The notes below the pieces were generated by a model, which was not told where the DNA came from, did no database searches, and saw only the letters and a list, made by a program, of their open reading frames with translations. From Anaerolineae bacterium (lineage in GTDB: Bacteria > Chloroflexota > Anaerolineae > Aggregatilineales > Phototrophicaceae), in the NCBI GenBank assembly GCA_016788965.1, contig JAEUQZ010000002.1, forward strand, positions 1 to 34,700: a DNA stretch of 34,700 nt, read 5' to 3'. Positions 1-9,175 of the stretch are shown here, in pieces. The translations under genes and the position numbers were made by a program. Numbering within the stretch: the stretch's first letter is position 1; each line of letters opens with the position of its first letter.

Positions 1-1077
1 GGTGCAACTTCCGACGAAGACGACATCTACGGGCTTGCCGAGCAGTTTCTGACCCGGCTCCAGGGCCATGTACCTGAGAGCTTTGTCGAGGGCCATCTTC
101 TGGCTGGCGTCGGCGAGTTTGTCCGGGTCGGGCACATGGGCGGTGATGGGCATTCCCATGCCTGGGTTGGTTCCATAGGTAATCATGGGGACGAGTTCAT
201 CGGCGTTGAGCGTGACCTCAGCGTCGAACCTCGCGCCGTCGTCCGAGGGAAGCTGTCGCCAATCCGCTACAGCGCGATCCCAGGCTTCGCCTTTGGGAGC
301 ATAGGGACGGCCGGCGATGTACTGGACGGTGGTGTCATCCGGCGCGACCATGCCGGCACGGGCGCCACCTTCAATGGACATGTTGCAGATGGTCATGCGG
401 CCTTCCATGCTCAGGCCGCGGATGGCCTCGCCCATGTATTCCAGGACGTAGCCAGTGCCACCGCCGACGCCGATCTTGGCAATGATCGCCAGGATGATGT
501 CTTTGGCCGAGACGCCGCTGCTCAGGCGGCCATTCACCTTGATCGCCATGGTCTTCGGGCTGCTTTGCAGCAGGCATTGGGTCGCCAGCACGTGGGCGAC
601 TTCGCTGGTTCCGATGCCGAAGGCGAGCGCACCGAACGCACCGTGGGTGCTGGTGTGGCTGTCGCCGCAGACGATGGTCATGCCCGGCTGGGTGAAGCCT
701 TGCTCCGGGCCAATGACATGGACAATACCCTGATTGGAAGTTCCCAGATCGTAAAGGGGAATGCCGAAATCGGCGCAGTTCTTCCGCATCACGTCAAGCT
801 GGGCGGCGGCCATCGTATCGGTCACGGGGATGATGCCCAGGGCATTGCGCGGCGTGGTGGGCGTGCTGTGATCCATGGTGGCGAGGGTGCGGTCAGGACG
901 GCGGACTTTCAGGCCTTCCTGTCGAAGCTGGGCAAAAGCCTGCGGCGAGGTGACTTCATGCACCAGATGCAGGTCGATATAGAGTACGGCCGGGGTATCC
1001 GGGGTCTGCGGGCGCACCAGATGGTTCTGCCAGACCTTCTCGAACAAGGTACGTGGGGTCGGGTTGTTTACACTCAT
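1..1077 (-). CDS. leuC: 3-isopropylmalate dehydratase large subunit LeuC (3' end cut by window)
   Basis: Large subunit of isopropylmalate isomerase, the [4Fe-4S] enzyme converting 2-isopropylmalate to 3-isopropylmalate in leucine synthesis; it works with LeuD, presumably just beyond the window. The 359 visible residues start [16 protein letters not shown], the usual LeuC opening, and carry [21 protein letters not shown] near residues 130-150 and the [15 protein letters not shown] block. The frame runs off the window at FVGSCT, the motif with the first cluster cysteine, so the other two cysteines and the last quarter (LeuC is normally about 470 residues) lie outside. It is the last visible gene of the ilv-leu operon, 96 bases after leuA. 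The ATG has only a weak purine-rich site (GAGATTGAG) ahead of it. Family assignment is secure. Confidence 0.95.
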   Translation of the reverse strand, partial: MSVNNPTPRTLFEKVWQNHLVRPQTPDTPAVLYIDLHLVHEVTSPQAFAQLRQEGLKVRRPDRTLATMDHSTPTTPRNALGIIPVTDTMAAAQLDVMRKNCADFGIPLYDLGTSNQGIVHVIGPEQGFTQPGMTIVCGDSHTSTHGAFGALAFGIGTSEVAHVLATQCLLQSSPKTMAIKVNGRLSSGVSAKDIILAIIAKIGVGGGTGYVLEYMGEAIRGLSMEGRMTICNMSIEGGARAGMVAPDDTTVQYIAGRPYAPKGEAWDRAVADWRQLPSDDGARFDAEVTLNADELVPMITYGTNPGMGMPITAHVPDPDKLADASQKMALDKALRYMALEPGQKLLGKPVDVVFVGSCT

Positions 1078-1143
1078 GCTGACTCAATCTCACACTCAGT
1101 TGAACTCAGGACAACAAACAGCTAAAAGTATCATCCGTTGATC

Positions 1144-1163
1144 GACGGGTGATGACACCCGTC
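1144..1163 (-). other. hairpin between leuA and leuC
   Basis: A perfect 8-base-pair inverted repeat, GACGGGTG / CACCCGTC, with a four-base loop lies 10 bases after the leuA stop. No U-run follows on the minus strand, so it is more likely an mRNA-stabilising or processing stem, or a leaky stop that lowers leuCD relative to the upstream genes, than a full terminator. Confidence 0.5.
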
Positions 1164-1173
1164 AAAACGGCGG

Positions 1174-2790
1174 CTACTTCTCGGCGTGCTGCACGGTGAC
1201 GGTCGAAACCTCGCCTTCGGGTTTCTGCCCGGCCAGCCCCATGACCGCAACCATGCGGTTGACGGCGGCGAGGTAGGCTTTGACGGAAGCCACGACAATA
1301 TCGCTGTCTGCGCCATAGCCGCCGAAGGAACGCTTCTCATCGTCAGCGGGCGAAATCCGCACCGTCACTTCGCCGAGGGCGTCGATGCCTTCGGTGACGC
1401 TGTGGACGCTGTACTCGATGAGCGTATTGGGCGCTTTGACGATGGCGTCAATGGCCTTATAGCTGGCATCCACCGGGCCACGTCCAACGGCGGCATGGAC
1501 GAACTCGTCGCCCGCGATGCTCCGCATCTTGACGGTGGCGGTGGGCATGCCCATTGTACCGCAAGTGACCTGGATGTCCGAGAGGCTGAAAAGCTCTTCC
1601 GGGCCGTGAAATTCGTCGGCGATCAGGGCTTCCAGGTCGGCATCGGTGACGGTTTTCTTGGCATCGGCCAATTCCTTGAAGCGCATGAAGACCTGGTTGA
1701 GGGCATCGCCCTCGATCTTGAAGCCCATCTCCTGCAAGCGCACTTTCAGGGCATGACGGCCGCTGTGCTTGCCGAGTACCAGACGGCTCTGATGCAGGCC
1801 GACGGTCTCCGGGGTCATGATCTCGAAGGTGCTGGCGTGCTTGAGCATCCCATCCTGATGGATGCCGGCCTCATGGGCGAAGGCGTTAGCGCCGACGATG
1901 GCTTTGTTGGGCTGGACGTTCATCCCGGTGTAGTTGCTGACCAGACGGCTGGTCTTCATGATCTCGCGGGTATTGATGTTCGTCCGCAAGGTGTAGTACT
2001 TGGAGCGCGTGTGCAGCGCCATGACGACTTCTTCCAGGCTGGTATTGCCGGCGCGTTCGCCGATGCCGTTGATGGTCACTTCAACCTGGCGCGCGCCAGC
2101 CAGGACACCGGAGAGGGTGTTGGCCGTCGCCAGACCCAGGTCATTATGGCAGTGTACCGACCAGATAATGCCGCTGTTGGGACCCGCGCCGGGGGTTTCG
2201 GCAATGAGGTTGCCGATGAACTCGCCCCACTCGACCGGGGTGGCATAGCCGACGGTATCGGGGATGTTCAAGGTGGTCGCGCCAGATTCGATGGCGGCGG
2301 CGCAGGCTTCGACGAGGAACTGCGGATCGGCGCGGGCTGCGTCCATCGGGCTGAACTCGACATCGGCACACAGGCTGCGGGCCAGTTTGACCGCTTTGCG
2401 GACGATTTCCAACGCCTGTTCATGCGTGATGTTGGAGATGTACTTGAGGTGAATATCGGACATGCCCAGAAAGGTGTGGATACGCGGTTTGGCGGCATCC
2501 TTGACGCCTTCCCAGCAAGTAAGGATGTCTTTTTCGACGGCGCGGGCGAGGCCGCAGATGGTCGGGCCATTGGCCGTCCCGACTTCACGGGCGATGCGCT
2601 GAACAGCGGCAAGATCATCAGGCGAGGCGGCGGGGAAACCGGCTTCGATGATGTCCACACCGAGGTGCGCCAACTGGCGAGCAATTTCAAGCTTCTCGGC
2701 GCTGGTCAGGGTCGCGCCGGGACTCTGTTCGCCGTCCCGCAGAGTGGTATCGAAAACTCGAACCAGTGTGTTATCAACGCCTGTGGACAT
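1174..2790 (-). CDS. leuA: 2-isopropylmalate synthase
   Basis: Condenses acetyl-CoA with 2-oxoisovalerate, the committed step to leucine. The 538-residue product has the full LeuA layout: [18 protein letters not shown] at residues 11-28 (Arg and Asp of the active site), [15 protein letters not shown] at 211-225 with the metal-binding Hx[12 protein letters not shown] at 244-254, GKHSGRHAL at 340-348, and a C-terminal leucine-sensing domain (about 400-520, including [16 protein letters not shown]). The frame is open further upstream, but homology begins at MSTGVDN, and that ATG has a good ribosome site (GAGGAAAGGA), so I start there. Presence of the regulatory domain implies feedback inhibition by leucine. 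It lies 20 bases after the GNAT gene in the ilv-leu operon. Homocitrate or citramalate synthase are relatives, but context and length favour LeuA. Confidence 0.96.
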   Translation of the reverse strand: MSTGVDNTLVRVFDTTLRDGEQSPGATLTSAEKLEIARQLAHLGVDIIEAGFPAASPDDLAAVQRIAREVGTANGPTICGLARAVEKDILTCWEGVKDAAKPRIHTFLGMSDIHLKYISNITHEQALEIVRKAVKLARSLCADVEFSPMDAARADPQFLVEACAAAIESGATTLNIPDTVGYATPVEWGEFIGNLIAETPGAGPNSGIIWSVHCHNDLGLATANTLSGVLAGARQVEVTINGIGERAGNTSLEEVVMALHTRSKYYTLRTNINTREIMKTSRLVSNYTGMNVQPNKAIVGANAFAHEAGIHQDGMLKHASTFEIMTPETVGLHQSRLVLGKHSGRHALKVRLQEMGFKIEGDALNQVFMRFKELADAKKTVTDADLEALIADEFHGPEELFSLSDIQVTCGTMGMPTATVKMRSIAGDEFVHAAVGRGPVDASYKAIDAIVKAPNTLIEYSVHSVTEGIDALGEVTVRISPADDEKRSFGGYGADSDIVVASVKAYLAAVNRMVAVMGLAGQKPEGEVSTVTVQHAEK

Positions 2791-2810
2791 AACCTGATGA
2801 TCCTTTCCTC

Positions 2811-3671
2811 TCACTGGTCGCCAAACCGGTAGTCGTCTATATCGGCGACCGGTTCGTAGCCAATTTCCTGATAGATGTGATTCGATGTCGGATTGCCGAG
2901 GTCGGTGAACAAGAAACAGTATTCGCGTCCCTGGTTCAGCAATTCCTGACTGAGCGCCGCGACACACGCGCCCGCATAGCCCTTGCGCCGATGCTCCGGC
3001 GGCGTGTAAACGGGGCCAACGCGGATGCCATGTGGGGTCGGGCCTGTGTATCCGGCCATCGAAACGGGAGTATCGTCTGTCACCCAGAAGTACAGACCGC
3101 GCATGTCGGGCTGGGCTGTCAGGTAGCGGTTTGTGATCTGTTCGGCTTGCTCAGTCGAAATGGGCGTCAGCGCATCGGCATGAAACCCCATGATCCAGTC
3201 GGTGATGAGCGCACGGTCGTCGGACTCCATCGGGCGCACTTCGCCGGGCACAGCGGCATGCAGCGATTTGACCTGTACCAACTGATAGACTCGCTGGGCC
3301 ATGTTGAGTTGAGCCGGCTGCCCCGATACCGCCGTCCAGCAGCGAGCAAAGTGGTCTGCCAGCCAGTTCGGAACATGAGCGCCCGGCAATGCTCCATAGA
3401 GCTTATAAACATCCTCAGCGATCAAGTTGAGCGCCGCCGGATGGGATGTATCCGACACGACCAGGCGATGCGGCGGCGTTCGCAGCGCGGCGGCGATCAC
3501 TGCGCCGCCGTCTTCGACGTAAGCCAGGTAGGGCGGTTCGGGATACTCGTTCGTTCGGATCAATGTGGCGCAGAGTCCGAGCATGAGGCAGTGCAGCGCC
3601 TCCCGCTTGAGCAGGAAAGGCTGCACACGCTCGGAGAAAACGCTCGCATCATCCAGACGAACGAGTTTCAT
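2811..3671 (-). CDS. GNAT-family N-acetyltransferase
   Basis: Predicted acyl-CoA-dependent N-acetyltransferase of 286 residues; substrate unknown. The C-terminal half is a GNAT fold: a strand resembling [16 protein letters not shown], then [20 protein letters not shown], which is motif A with the acetyl-CoA pyrophosphate loop (RRKGYA), and the late block [12 protein letters not shown] typical of the FR47-like subgroup. The N-terminal 130 residues are less conserved and may form a degenerate second GNAT-like unit. I choose the ATG (MKLVRL) over an adjacent in-frame GTG one codon earlier. It sits inside the ilv-leu operon, 17 bases after ilvC and 20 before leuA, so it is co-expressed with branched-chain amino acid synthesis; a role there is not evident from sequence. 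Confidence 0.85.
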   Translation of the reverse strand: MKLVRLDDASVFSERVQPFLLKREALHCLMLGLCATLIRTNEYPEPPYLAYVEDGGAVIAAALRTPPHRLVVSDTSHPAALNLIAEDVYKLYGALPGAHVPNWLADHFARCWTAVSGQPAQLNMAQRVYQLVQVKSLHAAVPGEVRPMESDDRALITDWIMGFHADALTPISTEQAEQITNRYLTAQPDMRGLYFWVTDDTPVSMAGYTGPTPHGIRVGPVYTPPEHRRKGYAGACVAALSQELLNQGREYCFLFTDLGNPTSNHIYQEIGYEPVADIDDYRFGDQ

Positions 3672-3688
3672 CACTGCACCAATCCGGC

Positions 3689-4699
3689 TTAGGATTCCTG
3701 CTTGATGCGCTTGGCATTCAAGAAGGGCATCATATCGCGCAACTGCTCGCCGACCTGCTCGATAAGCAGGTCGTGTTCATGCTTGCGGCGTGGGGTAAAG
3801 TTCGGGCGGCCGACCTTGTTTTCGTGGATCCATTCACGGGCGAAGGTTCCATCCTGGATGCGATGCAGCACGCCCTGAAGTTCTTCCTTGACCATTCCCT
3901 CGATCTGATCGCCGACGACATAGCCGCCATACTCGGCGGTGTCGCTGACGCTGTACCACATGTAGCTCAGCCCGCCCTGATAGAGCAGGTCAACGATGAG
4001 CTTGAGTTCGTGCAGACACTCGAAGTAAGCGACTTCCGGCTGATAACCGGCTTTGACAAGGGTTTCAAAGGCCGCGCGGATCAAGGCGGTCACGCCGCCA
4101 CAGAGGATGACCTGTTCGCCGAACAGATCGGTTTCAGTCTCTTCCTTGAAGGTCGTTTCGATCACGCCGGCGCGGGTGCAGCCAATGGCTTTGGCGTAGG
4201 CCAGACCGAGGGCTTTAGCGCGGCCGGTGGCATCCTGATGGACGGCCAACAGGCCGGGCGTGCCGGCGCCTTCTTTGAAGACTTCACGGACGCGATGGCC
4301 GGGGGCCTTGGGCGCGACCATGGTGACATCGACGCTGGCCGGGGGCTTGATTTCGCCAAAGTGGATGTTGAAGCCGTGGGCAAACATCAACATGCTGCCG
4401 GGCTTGAGGTTGGGACCGATGTCCTGGGCATAGACCTCGGCCTGCTTGGTATCCGGGATCAGCACCATGACGACATCGGCCTGGCGGGTGGCGTCGGCGA
4501 CCGAGAGGACTTCAAGGCCATCGGCGCGAGCTTTGTCCGCGCTCTTGCTGCCCGGGTGCAGGCCAACAACGACCTTCATGCCGCTGTCTTTGGCGTTCAG
4601 GGCGTGGGCGTGTCCCTGGCTGCCATAGCCGATCACGGCGATGGTCTTGCCATTCAGCAGCGAAAGATCCGCATCTTTGTCGTAGTAAAGCGTTGCCAT
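3689..4699 (-). CDS. ilvC: ketol-acid reductoisomerase (NADP+), class I
   Basis: Isomerises and reduces acetolactate or acetohydroxybutyrate to the dihydroxy acids of the valine/isoleucine pathway. The 336-residue length is that of the short class I enzyme. [17 protein letters not shown] at residues 24-40 is the Rossmann loop; [10 protein letters not shown] at 47-56 is the cofactor-specificity loop, whose two serines are usual for NADPH. The Mg-binding and catalytic residues are visible: H108, D191 and E195 (ETDLFGEQ), E227 and E231 (ECLHE) and S252 (SDTAEYG). The ATG follows a clear GGAGTGA ribosome site. The operon holds ilvE, ilvB, ilvN and ilvC but not ilvD, which must be elsewhere. Confidence 0.98.
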   Translation of the reverse strand: MATLYYDKDADLSLLNGKTIAVIGYGSQGHAHALNAKDSGMKVVVGLHPGSKSADKARADGLEVLSVADATRQADVVMVLIPDTKQAEVYAQDIGPNLKPGSMLMFAHGFNIHFGEIKPPASVDVTMVAPKAPGHRVREVFKEGAGTPGLLAVHQDATGRAKALGLAYAKAIGCTRAGVIETTFKEETETDLFGEQVILCGGVTALIRAAFETLVKAGYQPEVAYFECLHELKLIVDLLYQGGLSYMWYSVSDTAEYGGYVVGDQIEGMVKEELQGVLHRIQDGTFAREWIHENKVGRPNFTPRRKHEHDLLIEQVGEQLRDMMPFLNAKRIKQES

Positions 4700-4766
4700 T
4701 GAGTTGGTTCACTCCAATAGTAGGGCGCGGTCTAGTCTGCGCCGCAGTAAAACCTGTCAGACTGCA

Positions 4767-5537
4767 TCAGATGGGGCACGCTTTGATGAGCGCCCCACGT
4801 AGCGAGAAACGATAATCGGCCTGAACATCCATCTCGGCGCGGACTTCGAGCGGAGCGCCATCGAAGAGCGCTTGGATGATGGCGACATTGGCCGCGGGAG
4901 TCGCCATCCGTTTCACCCAGGACTGGAAGTCCAGTGGAGGTTTCCAGGTGAACAACACCTCTGATCGGAAACCCGCCTGGGCGAGCATGGCCTCCCACTG
5001 GGCGACGGTGTGATCACGGACATGGGATGGATCGCGCAGGAGTTCGACGGTTTGCAGGAAGGTATCCAGCGCGGGTTCATCGGGCGACACGATGTCGCTC
5101 AGGAGAAATGCTCCACCGGGTTTCAGCACGCGGCGGAATTCCTGAAGCGCCAGCAGTGGATGCGGCCAGTGATGGGCACTGTAGCGAGATACTACCCCAT
5201 CGAAAGAGTCCGGCTCGAACGGCAGATGCTCGACATCGCCGCGCTGAGTCACCACGTTGGCGCAGCCACGCTCGGCGGCAAGCTGCTCGACCTGACGCAG
5301 CATCGGCTCGGTCAGATCGTAGGCAACGACTGCCTGTACGAAAGGCGCGACCGCCATGGCGGTATGTCCCGCGCCGCAGCCGGCATCGAGGACACGAGCG
5401 GCATTCATGCGCTGGACTTCGCGAGCAAGGCGCTGCAAGTCCTCACCGGCCGCATGAACGGCGCTGGCGCGATACTGCTCGGCGACTTGCCCAAACTGCT
5501 GCTGCACCGCAGCCTTTACATCCTGCATCGAAACCAC
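4767..5537 (-). CDS. class I SAM-dependent methyltransferase (UbiE/type 11-like)
   Basis: Soluble Rossmann-fold methyltransferase of about 256 residues; acceptor unknown. Motif I is VLDAGCGAGHTAMAVA (about residues 49-64), followed by an acidic residue ending strand 2 (VVAYDLTEPML), GDVEHLPFEPDSFDGVVSRYSAHHW (motif II/III region) and EFRRVLKPGGAFLLSDI (post-motif), the pattern of the UbiE/YcgJ group of Methyltransf_11. Start is uncertain: a GTG at 5537 with AGGA upstream, or an ATG three codons in (5528) with GGTGAG; I annotate the longer form. It sits 66 bases after ilvN and 67 before ilvC, so it belongs to the ilv-leu transcript, although no branched-chain amino acid step needs a methyltransferase. 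Confidence 0.88.
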   Translation of the reverse strand: MVSMQDVKAAVQQQFGQVAEQYRASAVHAAGEDLQRLAREVQRMNAARVLDAGCGAGHTAMAVAPFVQAVVAYDLTEPMLRQVEQLAAERGCANVVTQRGDVEHLPFEPDSFDGVVSRYSAHHWPHPLLALQEFRRVLKPGGAFLLSDIVSPDEPALDTFLQTVELLRDPSHVRDHTVAQWEAMLAQAGFRSEVLFTWKPPLDFQSWVKRMATPAANVAIIQALFDGAPLEVRAEMDVQADYRFSLRGALIKACPI

Positions 5538-5603
5538 TCACCATTCCTCACGGCCTGTCCTCCACTCCGAGAACGGGCCAATCTGCCGAGATTCGAGGAT
5601 CCG

Positions 5604-6173
5604 CTAGACGCCGTAGACCTGATAGCCATTCGGACTGGCTTCCTGGAGAGCAACATTGGGTTCATAGTCGCTGTCCAGAATGCGAATGCCGCGCCCCATC
5701 GCCACGACGCCCGTCCGCACCATTTCCAGGATGCCAATCGGCTCCAGTTCGCGGATGAGCGATTCGACGATATCTTCCTGAGCGGCGATCTCCAGGATGG
5801 CGACCTTTGGCCCAATATCGACAATGCGGGCGGGATAGCGGTCACAGATGAGGGTGACGCTGTTGCGGGACTCCACGTCGTCGGTACGCACTTTGATGAG
5901 CGCCAGGTCGCGGCTGACGTTGGGTTCTTCCGACACCAACCGCACATCCATGACATTGACGAGTTTGAGCAGGTTGGCGGCGATCCGGCGGCCATTGCCC
6001 TTCTCGGCATCCACGACCATGGTCATGCGAGAGATATGGGGGTTGTGGGTGCGTCCGACAGTCAAGCTGTCGATGTTGAAGTTGCGGCGGCGGAGCATAC
6101 TGACCACGCGGTTCAGCACGCCGGGCTTGTTCTCTACCAATGCGACGAGTATCTGTTTGTTCACCTGAGTCAT
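5604..6173 (-). CDS. ilvN: acetolactate synthase regulatory (small) subunit
   Basis: Regulatory partner of the IlvB catalytic subunit; binds valine through its ACT domain and gives feedback inhibition. The 189-residue protein begins with the ACT fold (ILVALVENKPGVLNRVVSML, then RRRNFNIDSLTVG, residues 8-41) and continues into the small-subunit C-terminal domain, including SVTLICDRYPARIVDIG and LEMVRTGVVAMGRG. It is somewhat longer than the common 160-residue form, with a short divergent tail. Its ATG lies 2 bases after the ilvB stop, so the two are translationally coupled, which suits a stoichiometric complex. The symbol ilvH would also be acceptable. Confidence 0.96.
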   Translation of the reverse strand: MTQVNKQILVALVENKPGVLNRVVSMLRRRNFNIDSLTVGRTHNPHISRMTMVVDAEKGNGRRIAANLLKLVNVMDVRLVSEEPNVSRDLALIKVRTDDVESRNSVTLICDRYPARIVDIGPKVAILEIAAQEDIVESLIRELEPIGILEMVRTGVVAMGRGIRILDSDYEPNVALQEASPNGYQVYGV

Positions 6174-6175
6174 GA

Positions 6176-7873
6176 CTATTCCTCACCGGGTTTGGGGCGG
6201 CGCAGCATGGCATGGAGGTCTGCGCCCGCGGGAACCATTGGGTAAACGATCTCTTCCTTCTCGATGACGTATTCGATCAGCACCGGGCCTTCGTGGCTGC
6301 GGGCGAACTTCACCGACTCTTCGATCTGGTCGCGGTGAGTCACGCGCATGGCCGGAATGTCATAGGCTTCGGCGAGTTTGACGAAATCCGGGTTGAACAT
6401 GGGGGTCGCCTGATAACGCTCTTCGTAGAAGAACTCCTGCCATTGGCGCACCATGCCCAGGAAGGCGTTATTGAGAATGGCGATATTGACTTTGACGTTT
6501 TCCTGCTTGGCCGTTGCCAATTCGCACAGGGTCATCTGGAAGCCGCCATCGCCAACGACAGCCCAGACTTCTTCGTCAGGGCGACCGAATTTGGCGCCGA
6601 TGGCTGCCGGAAGGCCAAAGCCCATTGTCCCCAGGCCGCCGCTGGTAATCATAGTCATGGGGCGCTGGTGGGGATAATACTGGGCTTCGAGCATCTGGTG
6701 CTGGCCGACATCGCTGACGGTGATGGATTCGCCGCCGGTGTGCTTCCAGAGTTCGTTGATGACCTGCGCTCCCAGCAGTGTGTCTCCGGTGGAATGGTGC
6801 AGAATATCGCGCTCGTCGCCGTCTTCCTGCCACTCGCGAATTTGCCCAACCCACTCCCTGTGTTCCTGCTGCTGAACGCCCGGCAGGATTTGAGAGAGAA
6901 CGGCGCGGAGATCGCCCGCGATGCCGACATCGACGCGGACGTTCTTGTTGATCTCCGACGGGTCAATATCGACATGAATCTTCTTGGAGTTCGGTGAATA
7001 GGTTTTCAGGTTGCCCGTCACGCGATCATCGAAGCGCATCCCCAAAGCGATGAGCAGGTCGGCTTCCTGGATGGCAAAGTTGCAGGCAGCCGCGCCGTGC
7101 ATACCCATCATGCCGACGGTCAGCGGATGGCTTTCCGGGAGCGCACCTTTGCCGAGCAGAGTCAAGGTGACGGGAATCTGGGCGCGTTCGGCCAGTTCGC
7201 GGAGTTCCTGAGAGGCTCCCGACATCATGATCCCGTGGCCGGCCAGGATGACCGGGCGCTTGGCATTCTGGATCAGTTCCAACGCCTGAGCAACCTGCTC
7301 ATCCGAGGCCTTGCTGGGCGGGCGATAACCGCGCATGACGATCTCGCCTTCAGGATAGACGAACTCGGTTTTTTCGTTCTGCACATCCTTGGGGATGTCG
7401 ATCAGCACCGGCCCTGGACGCCCAGTGCGGGCGATGTGAAAGGCTTCCTTGACGATATAGGCCAGTTCGCGGACATCCGAGACCAGGTAGTTGTGCTTGG
7501 TGACCGGAATGGTGATACCGGTGATGTCGATTTCCTGGAAGGCATCGGAACCAATCGCGCCACGCGGAACCTGCCCGGTGATGCAGACAATCGGGGACGA
7601 GTCCATCATGGCTGTGCCGATCCCGGTGACGAGGTTGGTCGCGCCGGGGCCGCTGGTGGCGATGGCGACGCCGACCCGGCCAGTGGCACGCGCGTAACCA
7701 TCGGCCATGTGAGAAGCGCCCTGCTCATGGCGCACCAGCACATGGCGAATCTGAGGATACTTGGTCATGGCGTCGTAGGTCGGCAAGATCGCGCCGCCTG
7801 GATAGCCAAACATCACGTCCACGCCTTCGCGAAGAAGGCATTCCATGACAATTTCAGCGCCCGTCAATAACAT
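6176..7873 (-). CDS. ilvB: acetolactate synthase catalytic (large) subunit
   Basis: ThDP-dependent enzyme that condenses two pyruvates, or pyruvate with 2-oxobutyrate, at the first common step to valine, leucine and isoleucine. The 565 residues show the full biosynthetic AHAS form: the N-terminal PYR domain with GYPGGAILP and the catalytic Glu (E50 in RHEQGASHMADGYAR), a central FAD-type domain (ALGMRFDDRVTG about 276-287), and the C-terminal ThDP site GDGGFQMT...NN (441-469). LGMVRQWQEFFYEERY at 472-487 marks AHAS rather than the catabolic enzyme. A strong ribosome site, AAGGAGAGG, precedes the ATG. It is the second structural gene of the operon, 55 bases after ilvE. Confidence 0.98.
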   Translation of the reverse strand: MLLTGAEIVMECLLREGVDVMFGYPGGAILPTYDAMTKYPQIRHVLVRHEQGASHMADGYARATGRVGVAIATSGPGATNLVTGIGTAMMDSSPIVCITGQVPRGAIGSDAFQEIDITGITIPVTKHNYLVSDVRELAYIVKEAFHIARTGRPGPVLIDIPKDVQNEKTEFVYPEGEIVMRGYRPPSKASDEQVAQALELIQNAKRPVILAGHGIMMSGASQELRELAERAQIPVTLTLLGKGALPESHPLTVGMMGMHGAAACNFAIQEADLLIALGMRFDDRVTGNLKTYSPNSKKIHVDIDPSEINKNVRVDVGIAGDLRAVLSQILPGVQQQEHREWVGQIREWQEDGDERDILHHSTGDTLLGAQVINELWKHTGGESITVSDVGQHQMLEAQYYPHQRPMTMITSGGLGTMGFGLPAAIGAKFGRPDEEVWAVVGDGGFQMTLCELATAKQENVKVNIAILNNAFLGMVRQWQEFFYEERYQATPMFNPDFVKLAEAYDIPAMRVTHRDQIEESVKFARSHEGPVLIEYVIEKEEIVYPMVPAGADLHAMLRRPKPGEE

Positions 7874-7928
7874 TGAAACCTCTCCTTGATTGTTCTCTGC
7901 CGAGATGATCGGCCACTGTGCTGATGAT

Positions 7929-8867
7929 TCAATCTCCCGAAACGGGCTGAGCCTGATGTACCTGGGTCAACCAGTTGTGACGGTCGGGAGCCTGACCGGA
8001 GGTGATGGCGAAAAACTGCTCTTGCACGGCCTGAGTGATGGGGCCACGTTTGCCAGCGCCGACCTTGATGCGATCCACTGAACGCACCGGAGTGATCTCG
8101 GCGGCTGTGCCGGTCATGAAGATTTCGTCGGCGATATAGAGCATATCGCGCGAGAGGGACTCATATCGAACGGGGTAGCCCAGATCGGACAGGAGCGTAA
8201 TGACCGTATCGCGGGTGATGCCCATCAGGATGGAAGAGCCTATGCCGGGGGTATAGACCACGCCGTTGAGGATCACGAAGATGTTCTCGCCCGCGCCTTC
8301 ACTGACGTTGCCATAGATATCCAAAGCGATGCCTTCGTTGAAGCCATTATCGTGGGCTTCCATGGTGATGAACTGGCTGTTGACGTACTGGCCGCCGATC
8401 TTCGCCAGTGATGAGTACGTATCTGGCGCGATGCGACGCCAGGAACTCACCTGCACATCGACGCCCTGCTCGATGGCTTCCGCGCCGAGGTAGCGGCCCC
8501 ACTCCATCGTAATGATGACCAGTTCGGTAGGATTCTGACGGCCTTCCACGCCGAGCTTGTTAGCCCCACGATAGAGCAGCGGACGAATGTAACAGGCGTC
8601 GTGGCCGTTCTTACGCACGGTCGAGAGAATGGCTTCGTTGATCTGCTCAGCGGTATAGGGTACATCGACGCGGGCGATCTTGGCGGAGTTCAGCAGACGC
8701 TGGGTGTGCGGTTGGAGCCGGAACACGGCCGGCCCCTGAGGTGTTGCATAGGCACGAACCCCCTCAAAAACACTCGACCCATAGTGCAGGGCGTGGGCCG
8801 TGACATGGACGGTCGCGTTTTCCCAGGCTACAAACTCGCCATTCTTCCAGATGAATTCAGCAGGCAT
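7929..8867 (-). CDS. ilvE: branched-chain amino acid aminotransferase
   Basis: PLP-dependent fold-IV transaminase that makes valine, leucine and isoleucine from their keto acids. The 312-residue product shows ALHYGSSVFEGVRAY at 26-40, the PLP lysine K156 in SSLAKIGGQYVNS, and EGIALDIYGNVSEGAGENIF around 177-196, all typical of the IlvE group rather than D-amino acid transaminase or 4-amino-4-deoxychorismate lyase. The frame stays open upstream, but homology starts at MPAEFIWKNG, whose ATG has GGAGAAAAG about ten bases ahead; I use that start. It is the first structural gene of the operon, and both terminator hairpins of the leader lie before it. Confidence 0.96.
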   Translation of the reverse strand: MPAEFIWKNGEFVAWENATVHVTAHALHYGSSVFEGVRAYATPQGPAVFRLQPHTQRLLNSAKIARVDVPYTAEQINEAILSTVRKNGHDACYIRPLLYRGANKLGVEGRQNPTELVIITMEWGRYLGAEAIEQGVDVQVSSWRRIAPDTYSSLAKIGGQYVNSQFITMEAHDNGFNEGIALDIYGNVSEGAGENIFVILNGVVYTPGIGSSILMGITRDTVITLLSDLGYPVRYESLSRDMLYIADEIFMTGTAAEITPVRSVDRIKVGAGKRGPITQAVQEQFFAITSGQAPDRHNWLTQVHQAQPVSGD

Positions 8868-9078
8868 GTGGTCTTTTCTCCAGTTCCTTAAATAAAAACG
8901 CTTTCCGGGGTTTGCGCGATGGAATTTCCCTGGAAAGCGTTTGATGCACGGCGTGTGACGGCTGCCACATGGGTTGACTGGCAGCGGAGTGCGATTGATG
9001 GCGCATGGCAGTCGCACAGGGAGAACTTCCCCGCTTGGAGGTGGCTGTTGGGACTGATTGTGCAGAGCGACCGGCCAT
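8857..9078 (-). CDS. small unrecognised ORF between the ilv attenuator and ilvE
   Basis: A 73-codon frame begins 29 bases after the attenuator stem with ATG preceded by AAGGATCATC. The same 11-base string AAGGATCATCA stands before leuA, so the ribosome site is believable. The frame crosses the hairpins of the leader and the second terminator and stops 8 bases inside ilvE. The product (start MAGRSAQSVPTATSKRG) is polar, basic and resembles no family I know. It may be a coupling peptide whose translation melts the terminator at 8896-8942, a decayed gene, or chance; coding is not proved. Confidence 0.35.
   Translation of the reverse strand: MAGRSAQSVPTATSKRGSSPCATAMRHQSHSAASQPMWQPSHAVHQTLSREIPSRKPRKAFLFKELEKRPHAC
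8896..8942 (-). terminator. second intrinsic terminator in the ilv leader, immediately upstream of ilvE
   Basis: On the minus strand AAACGCTTTCC pairs perfectly with GGAAAGCGTTT, and inside that GGG pairs with CCC after one mismatch; UUUUUAUUU follows directly. This has both stem and U-run of an intrinsic terminator. It lies only about 30 bases before the ilvE ATG with no room for another promoter, so it must be conditional or leaky. A possible antiterminator contact is UCCCUG (9022-9017) with CAGGGA (8932-8927), 6 pairs. Confidence 0.75.
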
Positions 9079-9106
9079 GATGATCCTTCAATCCTGTTCG
9101 GAAACG

Positions 9107-9131
9107 AAAAGCCCCCGGCTTGGGGGCTTTT
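9107..9131 (-). terminator. ilv attenuator terminator hairpin
   Basis: AAAAGCCCCC pairs with GGGGGCUUUU across a five-base loop, a ten-pair stem with five consecutive G-C pairs, followed by CGUUUCC on the minus strand. It lies 45 bases after the stop of the leader peptide. The stem would also stop transcripts that read through from argH. Confidence 0.85.
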
Positions 9132-9175
9132 GTGTTTCTGGTATCTTGCAGACTAGCTGTTCGCGCCCAAGCCGA
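9115..9175 (-). promoter_or_regulatory. antiterminator pairing of the ilv attenuator
   Basis: UCGGCUUGGG (9175-9166), which begins right after the leader stop codon, can pair over ten positions (one G-U) with CCCAAGCCGG (9124-9115). The latter comprises part of the 5' arm, the loop and the start of the 3' arm of the terminator, so the two structures exclude each other. An alternative 1:2 pairing is available between GAUUAG in the leader coding region and CUAAUC (9179-9174). This is the classical segment 1-4 logic of amino acid attenuation. Confidence 0.75.

Noticed and set aside
1186-2832. A 548-codon open frame on the plus strand
   Set aside because: Fully antisense to leuA, with no recognisable domain and no plausible ribosome site.
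5010-6245. A 411-codon open frame on the plus strand
   Set aside because: Antisense to the methyltransferase and ilvN, both well supported; no family resemblance.
8857-9017. Longer ilvE starting upstream at 9017
   Set aside because: The extra 50 residues are not homologous to any transaminase, and a good ribosome site precedes the inner ATG at 8867.
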